A stretch of 64,000 nt of DNA from a candidate division KSB1 bacterium (lineage in GTDB: Bacteria > Zhuqueibacterota > Zhuqueibacteria > Zhuqueibacterales > Zhuqueibacteraceae). Position 1 is the stretch's first letter. The number at the start of each line of letters is the position of its first letter. A program made the position numbers and the translations under genes. Shown piece by piece: positions 50,901-60,423 of this stretch. Under the pieces are notes generated by a model that worked only from the letters and a program-made list of their open reading frames with translations, was not told the origin of the DNA and ran no database searches. The stretch spans positions 1 through 64,000 of the forward strand of contig JAPDQB010000003.1 in the NCBI GenBank assembly GCA_034506175.1. The letters run 5' to 3'.

Positions 50901-53900
50901 CTGCCGGTTCACGCCAGCAGCTTCGACGCCGACGACAACCGCATTCAGGATGTTTCGGTCACCTGGAGCGCCACCGGCAATATCGGCACGCTGAACCCGG
51001 CGACGGGAATCGGCACGACGCTGACCGCGACGAAAGCCGGAACCGGCGTGATCAATGCCGATCATCCCGCGTTGATCGACGACGCCACGGGCACGATTTC
51101 GGTGACCTCGGGCAATTTGAGTTTTGTAAAAATAGTCGAAGGTGAATCGGGCGACGGTCTGGAGCTTGGCTCCAAATCGTTGACCACCGATCAAACGCTC
51201 ACGGTGCACGCCGCCGGTTACGACGCCGCGGGGAATTATCTCGGCGATCAGCCCGTCACGTGGAGTGTGACCGGCGGCATTGGCACGCTGTCAACCACGA
51301 CCGGCACGTTTACCACCCTCGACGCACGAACCCCGGGCGCGGGCGTGATCACCGCCGATCACGCAACCGCCACCGATGACAATTCCGGCACGATCACCGT
51401 GACCGCCGGCGCTTCGTTTCGCATTAAGATTTTAACCGGCGCCAGCGGCAACACCGCGGAAGTCACAACCGCCACGCGCTCGACCGGCCAGACGCTCGTC
51501 GTTCATGCGAGCAGTTTTGACGCCGACGACAATTACAAGCAGGATGAAAGCGTCGCCTGGAGCGTCAGCGGCGGCATCGGCACGCTGAGTCCAGCCAGCG
51601 GCGTTTCCACGACCTTCACGGCGACGAAAGTCGGCACAGGCGTGATCACGGCGGATCATCCGGCGTTGATCGATGACAACACCGGCTTGATCACCGTCAT
51701 CGCCAGTAATTTGAGTTTTGTTAAAATCGTCGAAGGCACGGCCGGCAACGGCCCGGAAGTGACCACCCGTTCGATGACGACGGATGGAACCTTGACGGTT
51801 CACGCCGCCGGCTATGACGCCAACGGCAACTATTTGAACGATGAGCCGGTGACCTGGTCGCTCGTCAACAGCCTCGGCACGGTGAGCCCGGCGACCGGCG
51901 TGGTGACGATCTTCAACCCGACGCGCACCGGCATCGAACGGATTATCGCCGATCATGCGACGGCCACGGATGACACCACCGGCAATTTGACCATTTCGCT
52001 CGGGGCGCTGCATCACGTGAAAGTGATGTCCGGCTCGAGCGGCAACAGCGGCGAGGTGACCGGCGCGACGGTTGTGGCCGGCCAAACGCTTGTCGTTCAC
52101 GCCGCTGGTTTTGATGCGGATGAAAATTATCTCGGTGATGTGCCGGTGAACTGGACCGTCTCCGGCGGCATCGGCAGCTTGAGCTCGGCAAGTGGCATCT
52201 CGACAATTTTAACTGCGCGAAAAGTTGGCAACGGCCAGATCAAGGCCGATCATGCCACGGCGCTGGATGGTTTGAGCGGCACCATTACCGTCACGACCGG
52301 GCCGCTGGCATTCATCAAAGTTGTCGAAGGCCCCAGCGGCAACGGCCCCGAGCTGGGGGCGCGGACAATGACCACCGATCAGGTGTTGCAAGTTCACGCC
52401 GCCGGTTTCGACGCCGACACGAATTATGTCGGCGATCAAAATGTGGATTGGATCAGCGTCGGCACGCTGGCGCCGGCGGTTTCCGTCACCGGCGTGGCGG
52501 CCATCACGTTCTCGCCGACGGTGGCGGGAGCAAGCGGCACGATCCGCGCGACGCACGCCACCGCGGGATCAGACGAGACCGGCACGATTACGGTGAACAC
52601 CGGCGCGTTGAATAAAATTAAAATTCTCTCCGGCCTTTCCGGCTCGACCGCCGAAGTCGGTGATCTGACCGTGCCCTCAGGCCAGACGCTGGTGGTGCAT
52701 GCCGGCGGGTTTGACGCAAAAGACAACTACATCGCCGACCGCGTGGCAACCTGGTCGGTTCCCAGCACGATTGGCTCGGTGGCGCCGACAACCGGCACTT
52801 CGACGACTTTCACCGCGGGTACGGCGGGCAGAGGCACGATTCGCGCGGTCGATGGCACTCGTGAAGATTTTACCGGCGAGATCACGGTGACGACCAGCAG
52901 TGTGGCGAAAATCATTTTGCGCACCGCCCCGGGAAACGGCGGTGCGCCGTTTGGCAATGCAACGATCACCGCGGATGATCAAATTACGATTCATGCCGCC
53001 GGTTACGACGCTGGCAACAATTATCTCGGCGACGTGAGCGTGAGCTGGTCGAGCACCAACAATCTCACGCCGGCGGTTTCGGCGACCGGCCCTTCGTTGA
53101 CGTTTTCGCCAACGCTGGCAAACCCCGACGGCTTGGTGAACGGCTTGATTATCGGCGCTTTCTCGCCGTCGATCAAAGACAGCACGGGCACGATCACGGT
53201 TTTGCCGGGCGCGCCGGTTGGCAACATTACGCTGACACCGAATCCCAACTCGCTCGCCGCCGATGGCAATGCCACTTCGACGATCACCAGTGACGACATT
53301 AAAGATGCCGACGGCAACAATGTGGGCGCGAATAAGTTGTTTACCGTGGCGGTCAATCCGCCGCTGGGTACGATTGAAACGCCGGATGCCTCGCCGCTTC
53401 CCGGCCATCAAATTGCGACCAACGCCGCGAGCCGCTTGAGTTTTATTTTCAAAGCCGGCACCACCGGCGGCATCGCCAGCATCACGGCCAGCGGCGCCGG
53501 CGCGAACGGCTCGACGCAAATCAGCCTCGGGAGTTTGAGCATCGAAAGCATCACGACCTCGCCGGCGACGGTCTCGCAAGGCCAAACCGGCATTTCAGTG
53601 AGCATGCTCGTGCGCAATCTCAGCGCCGCGCCGATTACCGATCTGACCGGACAATTGATTTTTACCGGCACCGTTGATCGCACCGGCGATTACACCGTGC
53701 CGCCACTGGCGCCGGTGACGGTGGCCGGCGGTTCCACCACCATTCTCACGTTTGTCGTGACGGTCAAATCAACCGCCGCGCTCGAAACCGTGACACTCAG
53801 CGGTGCAGTGCAAGGAACGATTGGCAGCACGGTGGTGAGCGCCACGGGCACGGCACAACCTGATTCGTGGGTTGTGCAGCGCCCGGCGAATCTGACGATT

Positions 53901-56900
53901 GAAACAGTGTCTTCGGCGGATGATACGGTTTCGCAGGGGCAACTCAATCGCACGGTGATGGTGCGCATTTCCAACAATGCCGGTTTGCCCAATTCCGCCA
54001 CGGCGACGGTTGACAGCGTCCGTTTGGTTTTTCGGAAGGGCGCGGCTGACATCACCGCTTCGGATTATATCATTACGCTGCCGGTCGGGCCGGCGACGAT
54101 TCCCGGCAATTCATCGGCGGATTACACGTTTACGGTGAATGTCGGCGCCGCGGCGACGCTCGGGCTGGTGACGATCGACGCTCGTGCCTACGGTAAAGAC
54201 GCCAACTCCAATCAGTTGCTCTCCGATCCGGACGCCGCGACGAAACATAATTGGACAGTGGTGGAAGGCAATGCGTTTCGCATTCTCTCGCTCACGGCCT
54301 CGCAAAGCCGGGTCACTGCCGGCATGACGAGCTTGACGCGCGAGTGGAGCGTGCGCATGGCAGTTGAAAATGCCGGTTCTTCTCCGATCAATTTGGATTT
54401 CACACCGAGCAAAACTTTTATTCAATTTAGAATTGGCAGCCAAACCGTCACCTCGGAATACACGATTGTTTTCCCAACGGCGCTTGATGAAGGCGGCGCG
54501 ACGCTCGCCGGTCACACGACGCGCCATTTGACCTTTCGCATCACGCGCACCGGCACGACGCGCGGCATCGCGACGATTTCCGGTTTCGCCGAAGGCCTCG
54601 ATATTCCGACGAATCAAAGCGTGACGGACAACACCAACGACGGCGGCACCGGCGAGGTGACCGTGCAGTTGCCGGCGGTTTTCACGATTCAGCAGCTGCA
54701 GCTCTCACAGGCGACGGTGACGCAAAACATGAGCAAGGATTGGCTCGTCAAAGCTGTGGTTAAAAATAACGGCGAGGCGGATTTGCGTTTGCATCCTTCG
54801 CCGGATTCGCTCAAAATTTCCATCGGCAACAACGCCGGTTATCTTTTCAGCAAACCGGCGCTGTTTGCCAGCGGCGATTCGATTTTGACCGGCGGCGAAA
54901 CCGATACGCTGACCGTGACGGTGACGCAAACCGGCAGCAGCCTCGGCAATCAAACGGTTGCGCTCACGCTCAAAGGCGTCGAGCTGAACAGCGCTCGATT
55001 GTTGAATTCCAACACCGGCGCGGCGACGGTGACGGTGCAGTCGCCGGCAGCGCTGGAGATTCTCAGCGTGCAGCCGTCGCAGCCCACGGTTTCGGTCGGG
55101 CAAACCAAAGCCTGGAACGTCACGGTCGCGGTGCGCAACAACGGCGGCAGTCGCGTGGCGTTGAAAACCGATTCGACGAGTTTGCGTTTCCGCATTGGCG
55201 CGCAGTTCCAAAATGATTACAGCGTGTCTTTGCAGCCACCGCGCTGGCTCGGCTCGGCGACAATAAATCTCGCAGCGGGCGCGACCGACAGCTTGCGCTT
55301 TGTGGTGAGTACAACCGGCAGCCAGGATGGTTTCGCCTTTTTGTGGGCGAGAGTGGTGGCGACGGAAATCAACAGCGACGCGCTGGTTCCTGATGCGGAC
55401 AATGCGAGTTTCGTGCAGGTGCAGCAGCGGCCCGCGGTGTCGTACATTGCCAACAGCATGTTGCCCGACATCGTGAACAACAACACGGCGTACGCCTTCA
55501 CCGTGCGCGTGCACAACGATCCCAACCGCGCCACGGTGCTGCTCGATGCCAGCCGCACGAAGTTTCGTTTCAACAACGGGGCGATTTTGTTTGAAACTTC
55601 GCTCGACGCCAACAATCCGGTGAAGAGCATTGCCCCGGGCGACACGACGCTGACTTTCGCCTCAGCGGTGATTCCGTCGAACATGCCGCAGACCAGTTAT
55701 ACGCCGGTGATTCAATTGCGCGGCACGGAGAACGGCAATGATTTCTCGGTGGATTTGCCGGTGACGCCGAATGAGCTGCAAGTGGCGGCGCCGGCGGCCG
55801 TGCAAATTTTGTCGGTGAATCCCAGCCAAAGCACCGTCACCGCCGGCATGGCGAAGCCGTGGCATATTACCGCCGCGGTGCGCAACAACGGCGGCTTCAG
55901 CGTTCGCTTGGACAGCGTGAGATTGCAACTGATCAACGGCATCAACGTCACCGGTGATTTTGGTTTCAGCGTGCCGGCGGCTTTCCTGGGCAGCGGCAAT
56001 GCGATTTTGAACGCCGGCGCCACGGATTCGCTGCGCTTTAATGTGAATCGAACCGGCGCGTTGACCGGCAACACGGCGCTGCAAGTTCGGCTCTTCGTCA
56101 CCGATCAATCGAACGGCCAGCCGATTTTGCCGCCGCCCGACGGCAGCGGCAGCGTGGTGGTGCAAAGTCGCGCCGACGTGAGAATTTTGAATCTCGTTGC
56201 TTCACGCGCGACGGTGACGCGAAATCAGCTCCGACCGTGGACGGTTGATATGAATTTGCGTAACAGCGGCGGCAGCGACGTGCAGCTCGATTTCAGCAAC
56301 ACGCGCCTCACCCTCAGTCTCGGAGGAACGAGCAGCGCGCCGGATACGCTGTTAAGCGGCGGCCGCGTTTTGCGCGGCAATACGGAGGCGGCGATCCGTT
56401 TCACGATTTCGCCGACCGGCAGCCTCACCGGCCGCAACGACATCACCGGCCAGGTTCGCGGCATTGAATTGAATAGCGGCGACATTCGTTTCGACGATAC
56501 ACAGGACGGCGGCGCGACATTCGTGACGGTGCAAGACTCGGCGAGATTGCTGGTTAAAAGCGTGCAGTTGAAAGGTGCGCCGAATCTGCCGTTTGTCAAT
56601 ATCTCGCAAGCGTTCAACGCCGACGTTGTCATTGAAAACACCGGGCAGGAAGCCGCCGACACCGTGCAAGTTCATTTCGCCACCGCCGGGCTTTCACTCA
56701 TCACGCCGGCGCTGCGCGACATTCCGACGATTGCCGGCCGCTCGACGCGAACGGTGAACTTTGATATTACCGCAAGCAGCAGCGAGAATCCGGCGGGCGA
56801 AATTTTCCGCGCCAGCATTACTGCCGGCAAAGCCCGCAACACCGGCGCGACGATCATTCCGGCGGCGCCGGCAGACGACACGGCGCGCGCTTTTATTCAA

Positions 56901-59900
56901 AGGCCGGCGGGATTGCAGATCACCCGCGTGCTCACTTCGGAAACCAAAGTTGAAGCCGGGCGAACGCTGCCCTGGTATATTTACGCGGTGGTCACCAACA
57001 ACGGCGGCGCCACGGTTCTTCTCAATCGACCGAGCAACACCAATGTCACCGTGGAAATCGGCGGCGTTCCGCAAATCGATTACACGATCAGAGCCGACTC
57101 GGTTTTGCGGCGCAACGGCTCGCTGGCACTGGCAGCGGGCGAAATCGACACGGTGCGCTACACGGTTCTTTTCACCGGCGCGCAGCGCGGCGGCCAGGCT
57201 TCGCTGTTGGTTCGCCTCGGTGGCCGCGATAAAAACAACAACGCGGCGTTGAGCGGCGAGGCCTCCGGCCAGATCGAAGTGACCACGACGGCCACCGTGC
57301 AGATTTTGGCGACGTCGCCGGTGGTGATTCGAAAAGTCGGCGAACTGGGCTTTGTCAATGTGAACCAGACCTTCGGCGTCGAGGTGACGGTGCAAAACAT
57401 CAGCCCGTTCGAAAATGTGAAAGACGTTTTGGTTCGTCTCACCAGCAACAGCGGCCGCTCGTCGATCGCCAACAATGAGTTGCTCATCAGTTCCATTAAC
57501 ACCCGGGAAAGCGCCAGCGTGAGATTTTCTGTGCAGGCCGATACCACCACTCCGGCCGGCGCGCAGCCGGAAACGTTTACCGCGTGGATTATTTCAGCGT
57601 TGACGCCGGGCGATCAACCAGCGACCATCAGCCGGGCGGTTGATTCGACCGCACAGGTGCTGGTGCAGCGCCCTGCCACGCTTTCCGTTGCGGCAACGAT
57701 CAGCGAGCCGTCGCTGATTTTGAGCAGCAATCAGCTTTTCGATTTCTCCGCCATCGTCACCAACTCCGGTCAGGCGGCGGTCAATGACAGCGGCGAAGTC
57801 ACCTTGAGTTTGCCGCCGGGTTTCACCATCGAGCAGCCGGCGCCGAATGTGTTCGTGCGCCGTTTCACGGTCAATCAACCGGTGGTTTGGAAAGTGCGCG
57901 CGCCGAATCAGGCGCTGACCAACGTCGATTTGCAGGCGGCGATCAGCACGCCGTCGAAGGATTTGAATATCGACGCGCCGGCGGCGCTGCGCCAAGCCGC
58001 CGCGACGGTGACGGTGACGGTGGTGCCGACGGATTTGAAAATCCATCGCGTTTACGTAAGCGAGCCGCCGGGCGCGCAAGATCGCACGGTTTCTTCCGGA
58101 CAAACTTTCCGGCTCAGTGGCGATTTTTCTTTTAGCCGCGATCTGAGCAATACGACGGCGGAATTGCGCGTGCCGTCCCGCGAGGCGGGGTACCGCCTCG
58201 TCGGCTCGCCGGCGGTTCAATCGCTGCAGGATGTGGTGACCTGGGAGGTGCAGGCGCCGGCGGAGGCGTATGAAATTCCGACTTTTCTCGTTGTACGCGC
58301 CGCCGGCTTTGATCGCAGCAACGTGCTCGTCGAGCGTTTGGACAGCCTCAGCGTGATCACGGTCGAGCGCGCCGAGCTGAATTTGACCGCGCAGATCATC
58401 GCGCCGCCGGGCGCCGTCAACGGCAATCTTTCCTTCGGCCAGACGTTTACGATCGGCGCGACGCTGCAGAAGATCGGCCGCGCCGGGGTGATCGATACCG
58501 CGAAAGTCACGCTGGAGTTGTTGAACGGATTCACCACGACTGAGACCGCGGAAAAAATCATCGCGGTGAATGGCCAGGTGCAATGGCAGGTTCGCGCGCC
58601 GAATACGGTGGTGAACGATTCGCTCACTGTCCGGCTCACGCGCCGACCGCTCGACGAAAACAGCAACAGCCCGGCCGCGCTCACTTCGAATCGCCGATTC
58701 GTCCGCGTGCCGGTGCGCACCGACAGCTCGGGGTATTTAAGAATTTTGCAATGGGCGATCACCTCGCCCAACGGCGCCAGCGACGGCATCGTGAGCACGC
58801 GCCAGCCATTCGTCGTGCAGGCGGAAATCGAAGGCCGCCGCGCCGAACGAACCGAGGCGGTTTTGCGCTTGCCGGCGGGTTTCAATACGACGCAAAACCT
58901 GCTGCAAAGCTTGAATGAGCTGAACGGCAGAACCTTTGTGCGCTGGGCGGTCCAGGCGCCGGGCGGGTCGAGCTTTGGCCGCAAGGATACCGTGCGCGTT
59001 GAAGTGACTGGCGCGGACAAATTCAGCGGACAGGCCATTGCCAAACAGCGCAGCGGCATTGTGGTTGAAACCGTTGAGCAAGCGCGCCTGGTTTTGACAG
59101 GTGCGATCACCGAGCCGTTGTCGGCGCGAGCCGACGGCATTATCGGCCTCAACACGCTGGTGACGGTGCGCGCGACGGTTGAGAACATCGGCCAGGCCGG
59201 CACACGTGGCAATGCTCGAATCAAGCTGACGCTGCCGGACGATCCGACGCTGCCGCCGAGCCAGGATTATCGCACCGCCGAAGATTCGATTAAAATCGCC
59301 GACGCCAGCAACACCGTGACCTGGCAGTTCCGCGCCCGCAGCCTTCCCTCGGTTCGCGCGGAAACCATCCGCTTGCGTCTGCTGGAATCTTATCCGAGCG
59401 ATGTGAATACGGATTCGGCGGCGACGGTGCTCGACAACGAGGTGACGATCTCGATTCAAACCGAGCCGAAACGCCTGATCGTGCAAACGCTGCCGGCCGG
59501 CCAAGGCCCGGTGGCCCAAGGCCAAAGCTCGTCGCTGCTGATGCGCTTGAAATTGACCAACGAAGGCAATGTCAATTCGAGCAACATTTTGCTGCGGGCG
59601 ATCACCTGGCACGTGTTGAACCGCGACAACAAGCCGTTCAATGCCAGTCAAGTGATCAAGGCGCTGCGCGTCGTCGATACGAACAATCCGTCGCGGGTGC
59701 TGGGGAGCTTGACGACGATTCCGGCGTCGGATTCGCTGCGCGTACCGTTTGTTCCGGCTGACACCCTGCTCGGCGGCGTTCCGGCAATTGTGGACGTGGT
59801 CGTCGACGTCGCCGATAAATCCGGTGACGCTTTCCGGCTTGCATTCAAGCGCGCCGCGGATGTCGAGGCCATCGATCAGGATTCCGGCGATCCGGTTGAA

Positions 59901-60308
59901 ATTATTTTCAAAAACGAGGACGGCAGCGACGTGGCCGCGAATCAAGTGGTTTCGGCGAAGCGCGTGATCGCCGAAGCGGACTTTCAAAAATCGTTTTACA
60001 ATTATCCGAACCCGTTTGATCCGGACCAAATTACCGCGGATCATCCGCAAGGCGGCACATATTTCAATTACATGCTGACCCAGGCCTCGGAAGTCGAGTT
60101 CCGTATTTACACGCTGCTCGGTGAACTGGTGTATGCGCGCTCGTACACCTCGTCGGATGCCGAAGGCCGGCCTTCGCAAAGTCCCAAGCGTCTGTTCTGG
60201 GACGGTCGGAACGGCAAAGGCGAGCGGGTGTTGAATGGTGTGTATCTGGCCATGCTTAAAACCAACGCGGGAATGGCGACGACGAAAGTGGCGGTGTTGA
60301 AGAAGTAA
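44919..60308 (+). CDS. Giant (5129-residue) T9SS-exported Ig-repeat surface protein
   Basis: The order is: signal peptide (about 1-40); N-terminal domain 41-180; 26 Ig-like units of about 99 residues (180-2760) in alternating types A and B; a linker with PNPNSLAADGNATSTIT (Big_1-like); about 17 CARDB-like units of about 125 residues (2870-5010), each beginning like ILSVQPSQPTVSVGQTKAW; and a FlgD-like T9SS sorting domain (SFYNYPNPFDPDQI, then GVYLAMLKTNAG). Type A units read VEG.SGNGPE, LTTDQTLTVHAAGYDA and GNYLGD; type B units read KILSGASGNTAEV, VHASSFDADDNY and ADH.TLIDDATG. No catalytic motif is seen. It is probably a surface fibre or adhesin. The large minus-strand ORFs inside this gene are shadows. 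Confidence 0.93.
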   Translation: MQIRTGQLVRCLRKTERQTVLRLIWPLLLSLLFVAPSFGQTLTQVKITPSDTVAGNGTVYTVSFITSAGGTGLPNNGKIRLTFPAAFGVSTVALAGPVSPPNGITGGFTEPVVAGQIVTLARDGTGANVAPADTAVFKMAVVINPVAAAKYSLLVETLTSANTLIDSAPSDSFRIGVGPLAYVKVLNLASGNTSEVAANTLTADQTLSMHAGGFDARGNYRGDVSVNWSVTGGIGTLSAASGVATVFSANKVGNGQIIADHPTPGVLDGATGNITVVPGALAKVFVVAGTFDDGPQFGAHTMTTDQTLTVHAAGYDSDNNYIQDESVTWTVTGGIGVLSPTTGTTTTLDARTPGIGKINADHATLTDDPTDFITVNLGAPYRVKILSGLSGPTAEVNTASLNAGQTLTVHASSFDADDNYIGDVSVNWSVTGGIGSLSAATGVSTTLTAQTVGTGVINADHAMLIDDATGNITVSAGALAKVKVVQGTSGNGPQMGAVTVTTDNTLTVHAAGYDAHDNYVGDQVVTWSVSGGIGTVFPTIATSTTLTLTTPGTGVITADHNTVADGFSGTITVNAGSPYRVKILTGASGNTGEVTAQTLTTGATLAVHAGSFDADGNYTGDVPVTWTVSGNIGTLSPGTGISTTLSATTPGSGVITADHASLIDGVSATITVAAGALSFVKVVEGPAGNGPELLAKTLTTDQNLTVHAAGYDAAGNYLGDFSVTWSLSNGATGSLSPTTGAATTFNPTRTGTTTITANHATATDDVTGTITINTGAQHHVKVLSGASGNTAEVTTQTLTAGSTFQVHASSFDADDNRIADVSVNWVLSGGIGSLSPSSGVSTTLTASTAGTGIITADHSTLFDDATGIITVNAGALSFVKIVEGASGNGPEMGGKSLTTDNTLTVHAAGYDAHGNYISDVSVNWSVTGGIGTVSPATGTSTTLTLTTPGSGIITAAHATATPDDSGPISVSTGVAHHVKVLSGATGNTAEVTTASLPVGNTLAVHAGSFDADDNYIADVSVTWSVTGGIGSLSSTVNTTTTLTAEKVGSGAIFADHPTLIDDATGAITVSAGPLAKVRIVEGESGNGPELLDKTVTTDQSITVHAAGYDAADNYLGDFSVNWTVSGGIGTFSTATGASTRLNLTTVGSGVINADHATVADDQSGTITVNAGNPHHVKILSGSNGNTSEVGAQNLTTGANLLVHAGSFDADDNYTGDVSVSWLVSGGIGNVAPSAGTTTTFTATTAGTGTIIADHSTLIDDATGLITVTTGALSYIKIVEGSSGNGPELGAVPLTTDQILTVHAAGYDAGNNYLGDFSVNWSVTGGIGVLSTNLGVTTTFDPRTPGTGTISADHPTAGVGDDVTGTITVTLGAPNRIKVLSGTSGNTTEVQTANLTAGETLDVHAGSFDADGNFTGDVSVAWSVSGGIGTLTPPSGITTRLTATTAGTGVITGDHATLIDDATGTITVTPGPLSYIKIVDGPSGNTAEVNTKSLTTDQTLTVHAAGYDASGNYLGDEPVAWSVSGGIGSLSPTTAIATTLEANKPGVGIISADHATATDDVTGNITVAVGAPYRAKILSAANGETPEVTNPTLLTGATLVMHAGSYDRDDNYINDVSVDWSVSGGIGTLTPTSGVSTTFSATTVGTGVITAVNNTLIGDATGTITVQASTLSYVKIVEGASGNGAELIDRPVTTDQTITVHAAGYDASGNYLGDFSVNWSVTGGIGTLSATSGISTTLDFKTPGTGQIRADHATATDDLSGVFTVSTGAPHRVKVLDAASGATAEVTTRTLITGATLTVHASRFDADDNRIDDVAVDWRVTGGIGNLSALNGINTTLTATTPGSGVIIADHPTLIDDATGDIVVNTGALSYIKIVEGPAGNGAELTTKSLTTDQTLTVHAAGYDASNNYLGDQVVTWSLTGANIGTLSNTSGLSTTLDARKPGVGQIAADHATATDDVTGNITVSVGTENRIKVLLGLSGPAPEVRDTTLTTGQTLPVHASSFDADDNRIQDVSVTWSATGNIGTLNPATGIGTTLTATKAGTGVINADHPALIDDATGTISVTSGNLSFVKIVEGESGDGLELGSKSLTTDQTLTVHAAGYDAAGNYLGDQPVTWSVTGGIGTLSTTTGTFTTLDARTPGAGVITADHATATDDNSGTITVTAGASFRIKILTGASGNTAEVTTATRSTGQTLVVHASSFDADDNYKQDESVAWSVSGGIGTLSPASGVSTTFTATKVGTGVITADHPALIDDNTGLITVIASNLSFVKIVEGTAGNGPEVTTRSMTTDGTLTVHAAGYDANGNYLNDEPVTWSLVNSLGTVSPATGVVTIFNPTRTGIERIIADHATATDDTTGNLTISLGALHHVKVMSGSSGNSGEVTGATVVAGQTLVVHAAGFDADENYLGDVPVNWTVSGGIGSLSSASGISTILTARKVGNGQIKADHATALDGLSGTITVTTGPLAFIKVVEGPSGNGPELGARTMTTDQVLQVHAAGFDADTNYVGDQNVDWISVGTLAPAVSVTGVAAITFSPTVAGASGTIRATHATAGSDETGTITVNTGALNKIKILSGLSGSTAEVGDLTVPSGQTLVVHAGGFDAKDNYIADRVATWSVPSTIGSVAPTTGTSTTFTAGTAGRGTIRAVDGTREDFTGEITVTTSSVAKIILRTAPGNGGAPFGNATITADDQITIHAAGYDAGNNYLGDVSVSWSSTNNLTPAVSATGPSLTFSPTLANPDGLVNGLIIGAFSPSIKDSTGTITVLPGAPVGNITLTPNPNSLAADGNATSTITSDDIKDADGNNVGANKLFTVAVNPPLGTIETPDASPLPGHQIATNAASRLSFIFKAGTTGGIASITASGAGANGSTQISLGSLSIESITTSPATVSQGQTGISVSMLVRNLSAAPITDLTGQLIFTGTVDRTGDYTVPPLAPVTVAGGSTTILTFVVTVKSTAALETVTLSGAVQGTIGSTVVSATGTAQPDSWVVQRPANLTIETVSSADDTVSQGQLNRTVMVRISNNAGLPNSATATVDSVRLVFRKGAADITASDYIITLPVGPATIPGNSSADYTFTVNVGAAATLGLVTIDARAYGKDANSNQLLSDPDAATKHNWTVVEGNAFRILSLTASQSRVTAGMTSLTREWSVRMAVENAGSSPINLDFTPSKTFIQFRIGSQTVTSEYTIVFPTALDEGGATLAGHTTRHLTFRITRTGTTRGIATISGFAEGLDIPTNQSVTDNTNDGGTGEVTVQLPAVFTIQQLQLSQATVTQNMSKDWLVKAVVKNNGEADLRLHPSPDSLKISIGNNAGYLFSKPALFASGDSILTGGETDTLTVTVTQTGSSLGNQTVALTLKGVELNSARLLNSNTGAATVTVQSPAALEILSVQPSQPTVSVGQTKAWNVTVAVRNNGGSRVALKTDSTSLRFRIGAQFQNDYSVSLQPPRWLGSATINLAAGATDSLRFVVSTTGSQDGFAFLWARVVATEINSDALVPDADNASFVQVQQRPAVSYIANSMLPDIVNNNTAYAFTVRVHNDPNRATVLLDASRTKFRFNNGAILFETSLDANNPVKSIAPGDTTLTFASAVIPSNMPQTSYTPVIQLRGTENGNDFSVDLPVTPNELQVAAPAAVQILSVNPSQSTVTAGMAKPWHITAAVRNNGGFSVRLDSVRLQLINGINVTGDFGFSVPAAFLGSGNAILNAGATDSLRFNVNRTGALTGNTALQVRLFVTDQSNGQPILPPPDGSGSVVVQSRADVRILNLVASRATVTRNQLRPWTVDMNLRNSGGSDVQLDFSNTRLTLSLGGTSSAPDTLLSGGRVLRGNTEAAIRFTISPTGSLTGRNDITGQVRGIELNSGDIRFDDTQDGGATFVTVQDSARLLVKSVQLKGAPNLPFVNISQAFNADVVIENTGQEAADTVQVHFATAGLSLITPALRDIPTIAGRSTRTVNFDITASSSENPAGEIFRASITAGKARNTGATIIPAAPADDTARAFIQRPAGLQITRVLTSETKVEAGRTLPWYIYAVVTNNGGATVLLNRPSNTNVTVEIGGVPQIDYTIRADSVLRRNGSLALAAGEIDTVRYTVLFTGAQRGGQASLLVRLGGRDKNNNAALSGEASGQIEVTTTATVQILATSPVVIRKVGELGFVNVNQTFGVEVTVQNISPFENVKDVLVRLTSNSGRSSIANNELLISSINTRESASVRFSVQADTTTPAGAQPETFTAWIISALTPGDQPATISRAVDSTAQVLVQRPATLSVAATISEPSLILSSNQLFDFSAIVTNSGQAAVNDSGEVTLSLPPGFTIEQPAPNVFVRRFTVNQPVVWKVRAPNQALTNVDLQAAISTPSKDLNIDAPAALRQAAATVTVTVVPTDLKIHRVYVSEPPGAQDRTVSSGQTFRLSGDFSFSRDLSNTTAELRVPSREAGYRLVGSPAVQSLQDVVTWEVQAPAEAYEIPTFLVVRAAGFDRSNVLVERLDSLSVITVERAELNLTAQIIAPPGAVNGNLSFGQTFTIGATLQKIGRAGVIDTAKVTLELLNGFTTTETAEKIIAVNGQVQWQVRAPNTVVNDSLTVRLTRRPLDENSNSPAALTSNRRFVRVPVRTDSSGYLRILQWAITSPNGASDGIVSTRQPFVVQAEIEGRRAERTEAVLRLPAGFNTTQNLLQSLNELNGRTFVRWAVQAPGGSSFGRKDTVRVEVTGADKFSGQAIAKQRSGIVVETVEQARLVLTGAITEPLSARADGIIGLNTLVTVRATVENIGQAGTRGNARIKLTLPDDPTLPPSQDYRTAEDSIKIADASNTVTWQFRARSLPSVRAETIRLRLLESYPSDVNTDSAATVLDNEVTISIQTEPKRLIVQTLPAGQGPVAQGQSSSLLMRLKLTNEGNVNSSNILLRAITWHVLNRDNKPFNASQVIKALRVVDTNNPSRVLGSLTTIPASDSLRVPFVPADTLLGGVPAIVDVVVDVADKSGDAFRLAFKRAADVEAIDQDSGDPVEIIFKNEDGSDVAANQVVSAKRVIAEADFQKSFYNYPNPFDPDQITADHPQGGTYFNYMLTQASEVEFRIYTLLGELVYARSYTSSDAEGRPSQSPKRLFWDGRNGKGERVLNGVYLAMLKTNAGMATTKVAVLKK
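45450..53205 (+). repeat. 26 tandem Ig-like coding units, A/B alternating
   Basis: Units of about 297 bp, period-two super-repeat of about 594 bp. I counted 26 copies of the [VI]HA.[GS][FY]D core in the translation, and B and A types alternate without exception, giving 13 pairs. DNA words such as GGCAATTATCTCGGCGAT recur between A units. Length could be wrong if the assembly has collapsed or expanded copies. Confidence 0.85.
53530..59950 (+). repeat. About 17 tandem CARDB-like coding units
   Basis: Units of about 375 bp encode beta-sandwich domains with the pattern ILSV..S..TV..GQ, V.N.GG and (in early units) ...GT..G......V.G.E.NS. The early units are similar to one another and the later ones (after about 57.6 kb) drift to a longer EPPGAQDRTVSSGQTF form, suggesting an older duplication series. 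Unit count is approximate. Confidence 0.7.
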
Positions 60309-60313
60309 TTTTT

Positions 60314-60354
60314 GTAGTAGACCCTTCGGGGTCAGGGTCTGAAGGCGCTACTAC
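60314..60354. repeat. Palindromic element related to the one at 107-161
   Basis: Begins GTAGTAGACCCTTC and ends GAAGGCGCTACTAC, forming an imperfect palindrome. The right half (CTGAAGGCGCTACTAC) is identical to that of the 107-161 element. It sits between the giant gene and the PorV-like gene and could also serve as a terminator. Confidence 0.55.
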
Positions 60355-60423
60355 CAAGGAGATTGTTTTTGGCAAACGCATGATATTGCGTCTATAATGA
60401 ATGAAAGATAAACGGTGAAGACC

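Noticed and set aside
45450..53205. Possibility of a CRISPR array or satellite because of the regular repeats
   Set aside because: Unit length is about 297 bp, entirely within one open frame, and the variation is at codon level; there are no short direct repeats with unique spacers.
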